A stretch of 64,000 bases of DNA from Rathayibacter sp. VKM Ac-2856 (lineage in GTDB: Bacteria; Actinomycetota; Actinomycetes; Actinomycetales; Microbacteriaceae): the NCBI RefSeq assembly GCF_013205055.1, contig NZ_JABMLF010000004.1:372001-436000 (forward strand), in the 5' to 3' direction. The translations under genes were made by a program, and so were the position numbers. The notes beneath the pieces were generated by a model. The model saw only the letters and a list, made by a program, of their open reading frames with translations, was not told the DNA's origin and searched no databases. Of this stretch, positions 35,108 to 44,041 are shown one piece after another (position 1 is the first letter of the stretch; each line of letters opens with the position of its first letter).

Positions 35108-35113
35108 TAGGCT
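35108..35113 (+). promoter_or_regulatory. -10 element TAGGCT upstream of the AEC transporter gene
   Basis: TAGGCT is followed 7 nt later by GTG at 35121, which is out of frame with the transporter start at 35189. Transcription probably begins there, giving a leader of about 70 nt that might carry a short leaderless upstream ORF. Confidence 0.4.
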
Positions 35114-35188
35114 GGAGGCGGTGCGCCGACCCGCGCCGAGGATCCAGCCCGCGAGCCGCCAGGCTCCGCCGACGAGACGGAGGACGCC

Positions 35189-36109
35189 GTGGAGGGAGTG
35201 CTCACCGGCTTCGCGATCATCGGGACCGTCATCGCGGTCGGCTACCTGATCGCCCGCTTCGGGCTGGTCCCGCCCGAGGGCCGCGCCGTCCTGACCCGCA
35301 TCGCATTCTTCGTCACCACGCCGGCGCTCCTCTTCACCGTGCTCGCCCGCGCCGACGTGACCGTGCTGTTCTCCTCGTTCCTCCTGGTCTCCCTCACCTC
35401 GGTGGCGATCGTGGCGGTGCTCTACCTGCTCGCGTCGCGGCTGTTCTTCCGCCGGCCCGTGCCGGAGACGGTGATCGGCACCGCCTCCTCCTCCTACGTG
35501 AACGCCAACAACATCGGCCTGCCGGTCGCGATCTACGTGCTCGGCGACCCGCAGTGGGTCGCGCCGACCCTGCTCCTGCAGCTGCTCCTGCTCGCGCCGA
35601 CCATCCTCACGGTGCTCGACATCACGACGAGCGGGCGCGCCTCGGTCGGGAGCATCCTCACCCAGCCGCTGCGGAACCCGATGATCATCGCCTCGGCGCT
35701 CGGCCTCGTCGTCTCGGTCACCGGGGTGCAGCTGCCGGCGCCGCTGCTCGAGCCCTTCTCGATCATCGGCAACGCGTCGATCCCGCTGGTGCTGATGGCG
35801 TTCGGCATGTCGCTGCGCGGCCAGCGCCCGCTCGAGCCGGGGCCCGGTCGGATCGAGGTCGCCGTCGCCTCGCTGCTGAAGACCCTGGTGATGCCCGCGA
35901 CCGCCTACCTGCTCGGCCGCTTCGCCTTCGCGCTCGACGCCGAGCACCTCTTCGCGGTGACGGTGACGGCCGCGCTGCCGACCGCGCAGAACATCTTCAA
36001 CTTCGCCTCGCGCTACGACCGCGGGGTCGCCGTGGCGCGCGACACGGCCCTCGTGACCACCGTCACGGCGGTGCCCGTGCTCATCGCCGTGTCCCTCCTC
36101 CTGGGTTGA
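35189..36109 (+). CDS. AEC family transporter (auxin efflux carrier type)
   Basis: A 306-residue membrane transporter with about ten helices. The first pair is GVLTGFAIIGTVIAVGYLIARFG. A polar NANNIGLPVA motif in the middle of helix 4 and the half-helix break near NIFNFASRYD are typical of the AEC/BASS-like fold. Family members move malate, malonate or other small organic acids; the substrate here is unknown. GTG start with ACGGAGGACGCC upstream. Confidence 0.88.
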   Translation: MEGVLTGFAIIGTVIAVGYLIARFGLVPPEGRAVLTRIAFFVTTPALLFTVLARADVTVLFSSFLLVSLTSVAIVAVLYLLASRLFFRRPVPETVIGTASSSYVNANNIGLPVAIYVLGDPQWVAPTLLLQLLLLAPTILTVLDITTSGRASVGSILTQPLRNPMIIASALGLVVSVTGVQLPAPLLEPFSIIGNASIPLVLMAFGMSLRGQRPLEPGPGRIEVAVASLLKTLVMPATAYLLGRFAFALDAEHLFAVTVTAALPTAQNIFNFASRYDRGVAVARDTALVTTVTAVPVLIAVSLLLG

Positions 36110-36150
36110 TCGCGCGGGCGGGCGGCCCCCGCGGCCGGGCGGGCGTCGCT

Positions 36151-36156
36151 TAGGCT
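36151..36156 (+). promoter_or_regulatory. -10 element TAGGCT for leaderless DUF4012 gene
   Basis: TAGGCT lies 7 nt before the ATG at 36164. Confidence 0.5.
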
Positions 36157-36163
36157 CTCTCGA

Positions 36164-38011
36164 ATGAGCACCACGACGACCGCCTCTCGCCGCGCCTCCG
36201 GCTCCCCTCGCCGCAGCAGACGGGGCCTCTGGATCACCTTGACCGTCCTGCTGGTCCTCGTGATCGGCGCGGTCGTCGCCGTCCTCCTCGCGGTCCAGAC
36301 CTACGACAAGGCCATGACGGTGCGCGCGAGGCTCACCTCGGCCATCCCGCTGGTCTCGCAGGTCGCCGACCAGCTCACCGGCTTCGACACCGCCGGCGCG
36401 GAGTCGACGGCCGGCCAGATCGCGACCCTCACCGGTGAGGCGCGCGACGAGACCGACGACCCGGTGTGGCGGGTCATGGAGATCGTGCCGTTCCTCGGCC
36501 CGAACCTCTCGGCCGTGCGCGCCGCGACCGAGATCGCGGACGACGTCTCGGGCAAGATCGTCACCCCGCTCTCCTCCACCTCGCTCGACGTGCTCAAGCC
36601 TGTCGACGGCCGGGTCGACATCGCGGCGATCACCGCGCTCTCCGACAAGATCACCGTCGCCAAGGGCGTCGTGGACGAGGCGCAGGCGCGCGTCGAGGGG
36701 ATCGACCGGGGCGCGCTCGTGCCGCAGGTCGCCTCCGCGCTCGACGCCTTCGCGCCGCAGCTCGCGACGGCGACCAGCGCGATGGACCAGGTGCAGCCGA
36801 TCACGGCGATCCTCCCGGACGCCCTGGGCGCGAGCGGCCCGCGCAGCTACCTCGTCCTCTTCCAGAACCTCGCCGAGGCGCAGGCCCTGGGCGGCGGCGC
36901 CTCCTCGGTGATGCAGCTGAACGTCGACGGCGGAGCGATCTCGGTCGGCACCCAGCAGTCGAGCCAGGACTTCCGCGGTCTGCAGTCGGTCACGGTCGAC
37001 CAGAGCGCGCTCGACACCTTCGGCGGCAACCTCGCGACCACGTTCAACGTGTCGACCAGCCGCCCCGACTTCCCCACCGCCGCATCGATCGCGACGCAGT
37101 TCTGGGCGCAGAAGTTCCCCGAGCAGAAGATCGACGGCGTGCTCGCGATCGACCCGATGGCGCTGCAGTACCTGCTCGCCTCGACCGGCCCGGTGACGCT
37201 CACCGACGGCACCGAGCTCACCAGCGAGAACACCGTCTCGACGCTCCTCAACAAGGTCTACTTCCGCTACCCGGACGCGACGGTCGGCGCGGCGACGGAC
37301 GCGTTCTTCTCCGAGGCCAGCGCCACCATCCTCGGCAAGATCCTCGGCGGCGACATGGAGCCCTCGAAGATGCTCCCCGCGATCGTGAAGGCGGTCGGCG
37401 AGAGCCGGATCCTCGCCTACAGCACCGACGCGGACGAGCAGACGCTGCTCGCGCCGACGCCGATCGCGGGCGTGCTGCCGACGGACAACGACGACACCTC
37501 GACCACCGGCGTCTTCTTCCAGGACGCGTCGGTCGGCTCGAAGATGGACTACTACCTCGACACCGCGGTCACCCAGTCGAGCACGAACCGCTGCGCCGCC
37601 GGCGGCACGAGCTTCTCCACCCAGGTCACGCTGACCAACACCATCAGCGAGAAGGTGGCGCGCACGCTGCCCAAGTACGTGGCGGCCAACGGCGGGAACC
37701 GCTTCCCGCTCGGCGACTTCGTCACCAACGTCTACGTCTACGGCCCTCCCGGCACGACGACCTCGCAGGCGCAGGCCTCGTGGTCCGACCCGCTCGGCGA
37801 CGCGGCCCGGGTGCTCGAGCCGACCGACGACCTCGGCCGTCCGGTGGCGCGCGTCGCGGTGCAGCTCGCTCCCGGCGAGTCGACCACGGTGACCGTCGGC
37901 TTCACCGCCGCCGACCCCGCCGCGACCTTCGGCGAGCAGGCCGTCCGGGTCACGCCGATGATCAACAAGACCGAGGTGACGCTGAACGACGACCCGACCT
38001 GCGCCGGCTGA
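36164..38011 (+). CDS. DUF4012 domain protein
   Basis: A 615-residue membrane-anchored protein. A basic N-terminus precedes one transmembrane helix (about 22-47). The rest is extracytoplasmic: a helical segment to about 215, then the DUF4012 core beginning GPRSYLVLFQNLAEAQALGG, with IDGVLAIDPMALQYLLASTGPV and a beta-rich C-terminus. The family is found in actinobacteria near polysaccharide genes and has been compared with LytR-CpsA-Psr proteins, but no such genes lie nearby. Function unknown. Confidence 0.88.
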   Translation: MSTTTTASRRASGSPRRSRRGLWITLTVLLVLVIGAVVAVLLAVQTYDKAMTVRARLTSAIPLVSQVADQLTGFDTAGAESTAGQIATLTGEARDETDDPVWRVMEIVPFLGPNLSAVRAATEIADDVSGKIVTPLSSTSLDVLKPVDGRVDIAAITALSDKITVAKGVVDEAQARVEGIDRGALVPQVASALDAFAPQLATATSAMDQVQPITAILPDALGASGPRSYLVLFQNLAEAQALGGGASSVMQLNVDGGAISVGTQQSSQDFRGLQSVTVDQSALDTFGGNLATTFNVSTSRPDFPTAASIATQFWAQKFPEQKIDGVLAIDPMALQYLLASTGPVTLTDGTELTSENTVSTLLNKVYFRYPDATVGAATDAFFSEASATILGKILGGDMEPSKMLPAIVKAVGESRILAYSTDADEQTLLAPTPIAGVLPTDNDDTSTTGVFFQDASVGSKMDYYLDTAVTQSSTNRCAAGGTSFSTQVTLTNTISEKVARTLPKYVAANGGNRFPLGDFVTNVYVYGPPGTTTSQAQASWSDPLGDAARVLEPTDDLGRPVARVAVQLAPGESTTVTVGFTAADPAATFGEQAVRVTPMINKTEVTLNDDPTCAG

Positions 38012-38032
38012 CGCCGAGCCCCGGCCCGCGGC

Positions 38033-38536
38033 TCAGGCCAGCGCGGAGCCGGGGATCGAGCTGGTGACGAGCCAGGACGCGAGGAACGCGGTGCCGACGC
38101 AGAGCGCGAAGGCGACGATCGGGATCCAGAACACCCGGCGGCCGACGAGGTAGCGGATGACCGTCACGCCCACGGCGATCAGCGTCAGGATCGGCGGGCC
38201 GAGCAGGGCGATCGAGACGCCCCAGTCGATCCGGTCGTAGTCGCAGGCGATGTTCTGACCCTCGCACTGCGCGGGGAAGACGGCCAGGACCGCGGCGAGG
38301 TAGCCGAGCACGACGCAGAGCGCCCCGAGCGCGAGGCAGCCGAGGATCGAGAGCACGAGGTCCCAGCGGCGGCGCAGCGGCTTCCCGGCCGCGAAGGTCT
38401 CGCGGACCGAGCGGTACGCCTCGGTGCGGAACTCGTCGTGCGCGCGCGCGACGGCGGGACGGCTCGCGGCGGCGCGCTGGGCGGTGGAGGGGCGCGGCTG
38501 CTCGGAGCGGGCGCGCTTCTTCTTCGAGGAGGCCAC
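38033..38536 (-). CDS. Hypothetical membrane protein
   Basis: A 167-residue protein with a charged N-terminal region (SSKKKRARSEQPRPS, to about residue 58) and three hydrophobic segments, near 62-84, 103-125 and 133-155. A pair of cysteines lies in the loop AQCEGQNIACDYDRIDW after the first span. The GTG start is 2 bp downstream of the xthA stop, so it is read from the same message. I do not recognise the family. Confidence 0.65.
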   Translation of the reverse strand: MASSKKKRARSEQPRPSTAQRAAASRPAVARAHDEFRTEAYRSVRETFAAGKPLRRRWDLVLSILGCLALGALCVVLGYLAAVLAVFPAQCEGQNIACDYDRIDWGVSIALLGPPILTLIAVGVTVIRYLVGRRVFWIPIVAFALCVGTAFLASWLVTSSIPGSALA

Positions 38537-38538
38537 GG

Positions 38539-39378
38539 TCAGAAGATCATCGGGCGGTCGTCGTCGAGCGAGGTGTCGAGGTCGAGGTCGACGACCACCG
38601 GGACGTGGTCGCTCGGGGCGTCGCCCTTGCGCTCGTTCCGGTGGATCGAGGCACCGGTCACGAGGTCGCCGAAGGCCCGCGAGCCGAGCACGAAGTCGAT
38701 CCGCAGCCCCTCGTTGCGCGGGAAGCGCAGCTGCTTGTAGTCCCAGTACGTGTAGCCCTCGGGCACGAGCGGGCGCACCACGTCGTGCAGGCCGGCGGCG
38801 GTGAACGCCTCGAAGGCCGCGCGCTCCTCGGGGGAGACGTGGGTGGAGCCGGGGCCGAGCGTCGGGTCGCCGACGTCGCTGTCCAGCGGAGCGACGTTCC
38901 AGTCGCCCACCAGCGCGAGCGGCAGCTCGGGCTCGGCGGCGAGCCAGGCGCGGGTGCTCGCCTCGAGGGCCGCGAACCACTCGAGCTTGTAGTGCCAGTG
39001 CGGGTCGCCGACCGCGCGGCCGTTGGGCACGTAGAGGCTCCAGACGCGCACGCCGTCGACCGTGGCGCCGATCGCGCGGGCCTCGAGCGGGAAGGAGCCT
39101 TCGGCCGAGGCCTCCTTGGCGAAGCCGGGCATCCCGGGGAAGCCGACCTGGACGTCCTCCATCGGCAGGCGGGATGCGATGCCGACGCCGTTCCACTGGC
39201 TGAGGCCGACCATCTCGACGTGGTAGCCCGCCTCGGCGAACGCCTCGTGCGGGAACTGCTCGGGCTTGCACTTGAGCTCCTGCATGGCCAGCACGTCGAC
39301 GTCCTCGCGCACGAGCCAGTCGACGACGCGGCCGGTGCGGGCCCGGATGGAGTTGACGTTCCAGGTGGCGATGCGCAT
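38539..39378 (-). CDS. xthA: Exodeoxyribonuclease III / AP endonuclease
   Basis: A 279-residue EEP-family nuclease for base-excision repair. Asn7 in TWNVNSIRAR, Glu in AMQELK, the catalytic GDWNVAPLDSD and the C-terminal GDAPSDHVPVVVDLDL (Asp-His pair) are intact. It acts on abasic sites in cytoplasmic DNA. The gene is leaderless by the same TANNNT-N6 rule and is followed 2 bp later by a small membrane protein gene. Confidence 0.94.
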   Translation of the reverse strand: MRIATWNVNSIRARTGRVVDWLVREDVDVLAMQELKCKPEQFPHEAFAEAGYHVEMVGLSQWNGVGIASRLPMEDVQVGFPGMPGFAKEASAEGSFPLEARAIGATVDGVRVWSLYVPNGRAVGDPHWHYKLEWFAALEASTRAWLAAEPELPLALVGDWNVAPLDSDVGDPTLGPGSTHVSPEERAAFEAFTAAGLHDVVRPLVPEGYTYWDYKQLRFPRNEGLRIDFVLGSRAFGDLVTGASIHRNERKGDAPSDHVPVVVDLDLDTSLDDDRPMIF

Positions 39379-39384
39379 TCCGGA

Positions 39385-39390
39385 AGTCTA
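39385..39390 (-). promoter_or_regulatory. -10 element TAGACT for leaderless xthA, in the 315-bp divergent gap
   Basis: Reverse-strand TAGACT lies 6 nt before the xthA ATG. The rest of the 39379-39693 gap is a proline-codon-like C-rich leader for the ABC exporter, with GGAGGA 4 nt before its ATG. No other feature was seen there. Confidence 0.5.
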
Positions 39391-39693
39391 GGAGCCGCCG
39401 CCGACACGACTCCTGCGCGCGGCCGCCGGCGGCCGGGCCGCCCGCGCATCGGCGGCGGGCCGGCTTCTCCTCCTGACGACCGATTGCGGAAGCGGTGTCG
39501 GTGGTCGATGGTTGTCTTGCGCCGTCCCCGAAGCGGCCGCTCCTCCGCTCCGCCCGGCCCGGGCCCCGAAGCCCCGGCCGGCCCGTGCCGGCCGATCCTC
39601 CGCCGGTCTCTCCCGAGCCCGTCGGGCCCGGCCTCCCTCCGCTCTCTCCACCCCAGTGCTCCCCAGCCCCGCCCCGCCCCGACCGGAGGACCC

Positions 39694-41427
39694 ATGATCC
39701 TGCTCCGTCTCGCGTCCTCGTACGCGAAGCCCTACTCCCGGTCGATCGCGGCGGTCGTGGTGCTCCAGCTGATCGCGACGCTGGCGGCGCTCTACCTGCC
39801 GAGCCTCAACGCCGAGATCATCGACCAGGGCATCGGCCGGGGCGACACCGACTTCATCTGGGCCACCGGCATGACGATGCTCACGGTCTGCCTCGTCCAG
39901 GTCGCCGCGGCCATCGGCGGCGTCTACTTCGGCGCGCGCACCGCGATGGCCGTCGGCCGCGACCTGCGCCGCGACGTCTACCGCCGGGTCGACTCGCTGA
40001 GCGGGCTCGAGGTCGGCCGCTTCGGCACCGCCACCCTGATCACCCGCGGCACGAACGACGTGCAGCAGGTGCAGATGCTCGTGCTGATGACGCTCAACTT
40101 CATGGTGTCGACGCCGATCATGTGCGTCGGCGGGATCGTCTTCGCCCTGCGCGAGGACGTCGGCCTCTCCTGGCTGGTCTGGGTCTCGGTACCCGTGCTG
40201 TTCCTCGTCGTCGGCGTGCTGGTCTTCCTCCTGCTGCCGCTGTTCCGCCTCATGCAGGACCGCATCGACGGGATCAACGGCGTGCTGCGCGAGCAGATCA
40301 CCGGCATCCGCGTGGTCCGCGCCTTCGTCCGGGAGCCCTTCGAGTCGGAGCGCTACCGCCGCTCGAACGAGGCGATCACCGAGGTGTCGATCAAGGTCGG
40401 CAACATCTTCGTGCTGATGTTCCCCGCGATCATGATGATCCTGCACCTCGCCACGGCCGCCGTGCTGTGGTTCGGCGGGCAGCGGGTCGACGCGGGTCAG
40501 ATGCAGATCGGCTCGCTGACCGCGTTCCTCCAGTACCTGCTGCAGATCCTCACCGCCGTGATGATGGGCGTCTTCATGGTGATGATGATCCCGCGCGCGG
40601 TGGTCTGCTCCGAGCGGATCCAGGAGGTCCTCGACACGCGCACCAGCCTGACCACGCCGACCGGCGGGGTCGAGGCGCCCACCGCCGGCCGCGTCGAGTT
40701 CTCGGGCGTGGTCTTCGGCTACCCCGGTGCCGAGCGGCCCGTGCTCTCGCAGCTCGACCTCGTCGCCGAGCCGGGCCGGACGACGGCGATCGTCGGCTCG
40801 ACCGGCGCGGGCAAGACCACGCTGCTCGGCCTCGTTCCGCGGCTGTTCGACCCGCAGGAGGGCTCGGTCTCGATCGACGGCGTCCCCGTCTCCTCGCTCG
40901 ACCGCGCCCAGCTGGCGAAGGTCGTCGGCCTCGTGCCGCAGCGGCCGTACCTCTTCTCGGGCACCATCGCCTCCAACCTCCGCTTCGGCCGCCCGGACGC
41001 GACCGACGCCGAGCTGTGGGAGGCGCTGCGCATCGCCCAGGGCGAGGACTTCGTCCGCGCGAAGGAGCGCGGCCTCGACGAGCCGGTCTCGCAGGGCGGC
41101 ACGAACGTCTCCGGCGGTCAGCGGCAGCGGCTCTGCATCGCCCGGGCGCTCGTCGCGAAGCCCCGCGTCTACCTGTTCGACGACTCGTTCTCGGCGCTCG
41201 ACGTCGCGACCGACGCCCGCCTGCGCGAGTCGCTGGCCGAGGCGACCACCGACGCGACCGTGATCATCGTCGCGCAGCGCGTGTCCACCATCCGGAACGC
41301 CGACCAGATCGTCGTGCTCGACGCGGGCCGCATCGTCGGCCGCGGAACGCACGACGAGCTCCTCGAGACGAACGCGACCTACCGCGAGATCGTCGAATCC
41401 CAGCTGAGCGTGGAAGGGGTGGCCTGA
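39694..41427 (+). CDS. ABC exporter half-transporter with degenerate ATP site
   Basis: A 577-residue fused membrane and ATPase half-transporter. Six helices occupy about residues 15-300, and the ATPase domain starts near 335. Walker A GSTGAGKTT and signature VSGGQRQRL are canonical, but Walker B reads YLFDDS (catalytic Glu replaced by Asp) and the switch region reads VAQRVST (His replaced by Gln). This is the hallmark of the degenerate half of heterodimeric exporters such as TM287/288. Its partner follows after one base. Substrate unknown; multidrug or peptide export is common for the type. Confidence 0.9.
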   Translation: MILLRLASSYAKPYSRSIAAVVVLQLIATLAALYLPSLNAEIIDQGIGRGDTDFIWATGMTMLTVCLVQVAAAIGGVYFGARTAMAVGRDLRRDVYRRVDSLSGLEVGRFGTATLITRGTNDVQQVQMLVLMTLNFMVSTPIMCVGGIVFALREDVGLSWLVWVSVPVLFLVVGVLVFLLLPLFRLMQDRIDGINGVLREQITGIRVVRAFVREPFESERYRRSNEAITEVSIKVGNIFVLMFPAIMMILHLATAAVLWFGGQRVDAGQMQIGSLTAFLQYLLQILTAVMMGVFMVMMIPRAVVCSERIQEVLDTRTSLTTPTGGVEAPTAGRVEFSGVVFGYPGAERPVLSQLDLVAEPGRTTAIVGSTGAGKTTLLGLVPRLFDPQEGSVSIDGVPVSSLDRAQLAKVVGLVPQRPYLFSGTIASNLRFGRPDATDAELWEALRIAQGEDFVRAKERGLDEPVSQGGTNVSGGQRQRLCIARALVAKPRVYLFDDSFSALDVATDARLRESLAEATTDATVIIVAQRVSTIRNADQIVVLDAGRIVGRGTHDELLETNATYREIVESQLSVEGVA

Positions 41428-41428
41428 G

Positions 41429-43471
41429 ATGGCGCGCACACGCGACACCGCGGCCGAGAAGCCTCCGGTCGACGAGTCCCTCGAGCCCGCGTTCGAGCCC
41501 GGGGAGGGCGACGGCGGGATGTTCGGCGACGGCCCGCCCGCGCGGAAGGCCCAGAACTTCTGGCCCTCGGCGAAGCGGCTCTTCAGCCTGCTCGGCCCCG
41601 AGCGCGCGCGGATGATCCTCGTGGTCGCCCTCGTCTCGGCGTCGGTCGTGCTCACCGTCATCGCGCCGAAGATCCTCGGCCAGGCGATGGACACCATCTT
41701 CAACGGGGTGATCGGCGCGCAGCTGCCCGCCGGCGTCCCGCTCGAGCAGATCATCGAGCAGCAGCGCGCCTCGGGGAACGACACCTTCGCCGACATGCTC
41801 TCGAAGACCGCGATCGTGCCCGGCGAGGGCATCGACTTCACGGTCCTCGGGCGCCTCATCATCGTCGTGCTGCTGATGTACATCGTCGCGTCCGTGCTGA
41901 TGTGGGCCCAGGGCTACATCCTCAACGGCCTGGTGATGCGGGTCGTCTTCGGGCTGCGGCAGGACATCGAGGCGAAGATCAACCGCCTCCCGCTGCGCTA
42001 CTTCGATACCCGGCAGCGCGGCGACGTCATGTCGCGCGTGACGAACGACGTCGACAACATCCAGACGGCGCTGCAGCAGGCGTTCTCGCAGCTCGTGCAG
42101 TCGGTGCTCACCATCATCGGCATCGCCGTGATGATGTTCATCGTCTCGTGGCAGCTGGCGCTGATCGCCCTCGTCTCGATCCCGCTGTCCGTCGTGATCG
42201 CGGGCGTCATCGGCGCCCGCTCGCAGAAGCTCTTCGCCGCGCAGTGGAAGAACACCGGCGCGCTGAACGGCCACATCGAGGAGACCTTCTCCGGGCTCGA
42301 GATCGTCCGCACCTTCGGGCGCGACCGCGAGATGCTCGAGGAGTTCGACCGCCGGAACGACGCGCTCTACTCCGCCTCGTTCGGCGCGCAGTTCGTCTCC
42401 GGCATGATCATGCCCGCGATGACCTTCGTGTCCTACCTGTCCTACGTGCTGATCGCCGTCGTCGGCGGCCTGCGGGTCGCCTCCGGCCAGCTCACCCTGG
42501 GCGATGCGACCGCGTTCATCCAGTACTCGCGCGAGTTCACGCAGCCGGTCACCCAGCTGGCGAGCATGGCGAACATGCTGCAGTCGGGCGTCGCCTCGGC
42601 CGAGCGCACCTTCGAGCTGCTCGACGCCGAGGAGCAGGAGCCCGAGACCGCGGTCGAATCGCTGCCCGAGCGCACGGACGGCCACGTCGAGTTCCAGGAC
42701 GTCTCCTTCTCCTACGACCCGGAGCAGCCGCTGATCGAGGGCCTGACCTTCTCGGCCCAGCCCGGTCAGACGGTGGCCATCGTCGGGCCGACCGGCGCCG
42801 GCAAGACCACGCTGGTCAACCTGGTCATGCGCTTCTACGAGCTCACCGGCGGACGGATCCTGCTCGACGGCGTCGACATCACCCGGATCGGCCGCGGCGA
42901 CCTCCGCTCGCGCGTGGGCATGGTGCTCCAGGACGCCTGGCTCTTCCAGGGCACGATCCGCGAGAACATCCGCTACGGACGCCTCGACGCCACCGACGAG
43001 GAGATCGCCGACGCCGCCCGGGCGACGATGGTCGACCGCTTCGTGCAGCAGCTCCCCGACGGCTACGACACGGTGCTCGACGCCGACGGCGGCAGCGTCT
43101 CGGCCGGAGAGCGCCAGCTGATCACGATCGCCCGCGCGTTCCTGGCCAACCCGTCGCTGCTGATCCTCGACGAGGCGACCTCCTCGGTCGACACCCGCAC
43201 CGAGCTGCTCGTGCAGCACGCGATGGCGGCGCTGCGCACCGACCGCACGTCGTTCGTGATCGCGCACCGCCTCTCCACCATCCGCGACGCCGACACCATC
43301 CTGGTGATGGAGGCGGGCCGGATCGTCGAGCAGGGCGCCCACGAGGCGCTGCTGCAGCGGCGCGGCGTCTACTACGACCTCTACATGACGCAGTTCCGCG
43401 GCGGAGCGGAGGAGGGCCGGGGCGAGAAGACGGGCGCGACGCGCGCGGGCGGGGCCGAGTCCGCGCCGTAG
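41429..43471 (+). CDS. ABC exporter half-transporter, catalytic partner
   Basis: A 680-residue half-transporter with an acidic N-terminal extension of about 50 residues, six helices, a long loop near 95-135 and an ATPase domain from about 430. Walker A GPTGAGKTT, Walker B LLILDEATSSVD and switch VIAHRLST are canonical, while the signature is altered to VSAGERQ. That is the exact complement of the upstream partner, so in the heterodimer one ATP site is fully canonical and the other doubly degenerate. The start is 1 bp after the partner's stop. Confidence 0.92.
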   Translation: MARTRDTAAEKPPVDESLEPAFEPGEGDGGMFGDGPPARKAQNFWPSAKRLFSLLGPERARMILVVALVSASVVLTVIAPKILGQAMDTIFNGVIGAQLPAGVPLEQIIEQQRASGNDTFADMLSKTAIVPGEGIDFTVLGRLIIVVLLMYIVASVLMWAQGYILNGLVMRVVFGLRQDIEAKINRLPLRYFDTRQRGDVMSRVTNDVDNIQTALQQAFSQLVQSVLTIIGIAVMMFIVSWQLALIALVSIPLSVVIAGVIGARSQKLFAAQWKNTGALNGHIEETFSGLEIVRTFGRDREMLEEFDRRNDALYSASFGAQFVSGMIMPAMTFVSYLSYVLIAVVGGLRVASGQLTLGDATAFIQYSREFTQPVTQLASMANMLQSGVASAERTFELLDAEEQEPETAVESLPERTDGHVEFQDVSFSYDPEQPLIEGLTFSAQPGQTVAIVGPTGAGKTTLVNLVMRFYELTGGRILLDGVDITRIGRGDLRSRVGMVLQDAWLFQGTIRENIRYGRLDATDEEIADAARATMVDRFVQQLPDGYDTVLDADGGSVSAGERQLITIARAFLANPSLLILDEATSSVDTRTELLVQHAMAALRTDRTSFVIAHRLSTIRDADTILVMEAGRIVEQGAHEALLQRRGVYYDLYMTQFRGGAEEGRGEKTGATRAGGAESAP

Positions 43472-43480
43472 GCGTGCCCG

Positions 43481-43486
43481 TAGAGT
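43481..43486 (+). promoter_or_regulatory. -10 element TAGAGT for leaderless pyrE
   Basis: TAGAGT lies 6 nt before the GTG start of pyrE, 9 bp after the exporter stop. Confidence 0.55.
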
Positions 43487-43492
43487 AGGCGC

Positions 43493-44041
43493 GTGAACGA
43501 CGCACGCCAGCAGCTCATCGAGTACATCGGCTCCGACGCCGTCTTCCACGGGGACTTCACCCTGACGAGCGGCAAGAAGGCGAGCTACTACGTCGACCTG
43601 CGCCGCGTCAGCCTCGACCACCGGGTCGCCCCGCTGATCGGCGACGTGATGCTCGACCTGATCGCCCCGATCGAGCGGGTCGACGCCGTCGGTGGTCTGA
43701 CCATGGGAGCCGACCCCATCGCCTCCGCGATCCTGCACCGCGGCGTCCTCCGCGGCCTCGAGTACGACGCGTTCGTCGTGCGCAAGGCGCCCAAGGACCA
43801 CGGCCGCGGCCGCCAGGTCGAGGGGCCGGACCTCGCGGGCAAGCGCGTCGTCGTCGTCGAGGACACCTCCACCACCGGCGGCTCGCCGCTCGCCGCGATC
43901 GAGGCGCTGCTCAAGGTCGGCGCCGAGATCGCCGGAGTCGCCGTCGTCGTCGACCGCGCGACCGGCGCCCGCGAGATCATCGAGGACGCCGGATACCCCT
44001 ACTTCGCCGCGATCGGGCTGGCCGACCTCGGGCTGAGCTGA
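43493..44041 (+). CDS. pyrE: Orotate phosphoribosyltransferase
   Basis: A 182-residue enzyme of pyrimidine synthesis joining orotate and PRPP. FTLTSGKKASYYVDLR is the N-terminal orotate-side motif, and RVVVVEDTSTTGGSPL is the PRPP-binding loop. Length is normal. A leaderless promoter precedes it. Its TGA overlaps the ATG of the large repeat protein by one base (TGATG), so the two are coupled even though no functional link is obvious. Other pyr genes are not in the window. Confidence 0.95.
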   Translation: MNDARQQLIEYIGSDAVFHGDFTLTSGKKASYYVDLRRVSLDHRVAPLIGDVMLDLIAPIERVDAVGGLTMGADPIASAILHRGVLRGLEYDAFVVRKAPKDHGRGRQVEGPDLAGKRVVVVEDTSTTGGSPLAAIEALLKVGAEIAGVAVVVDRATGAREIIEDAGYPYFAAIGLADLGLS

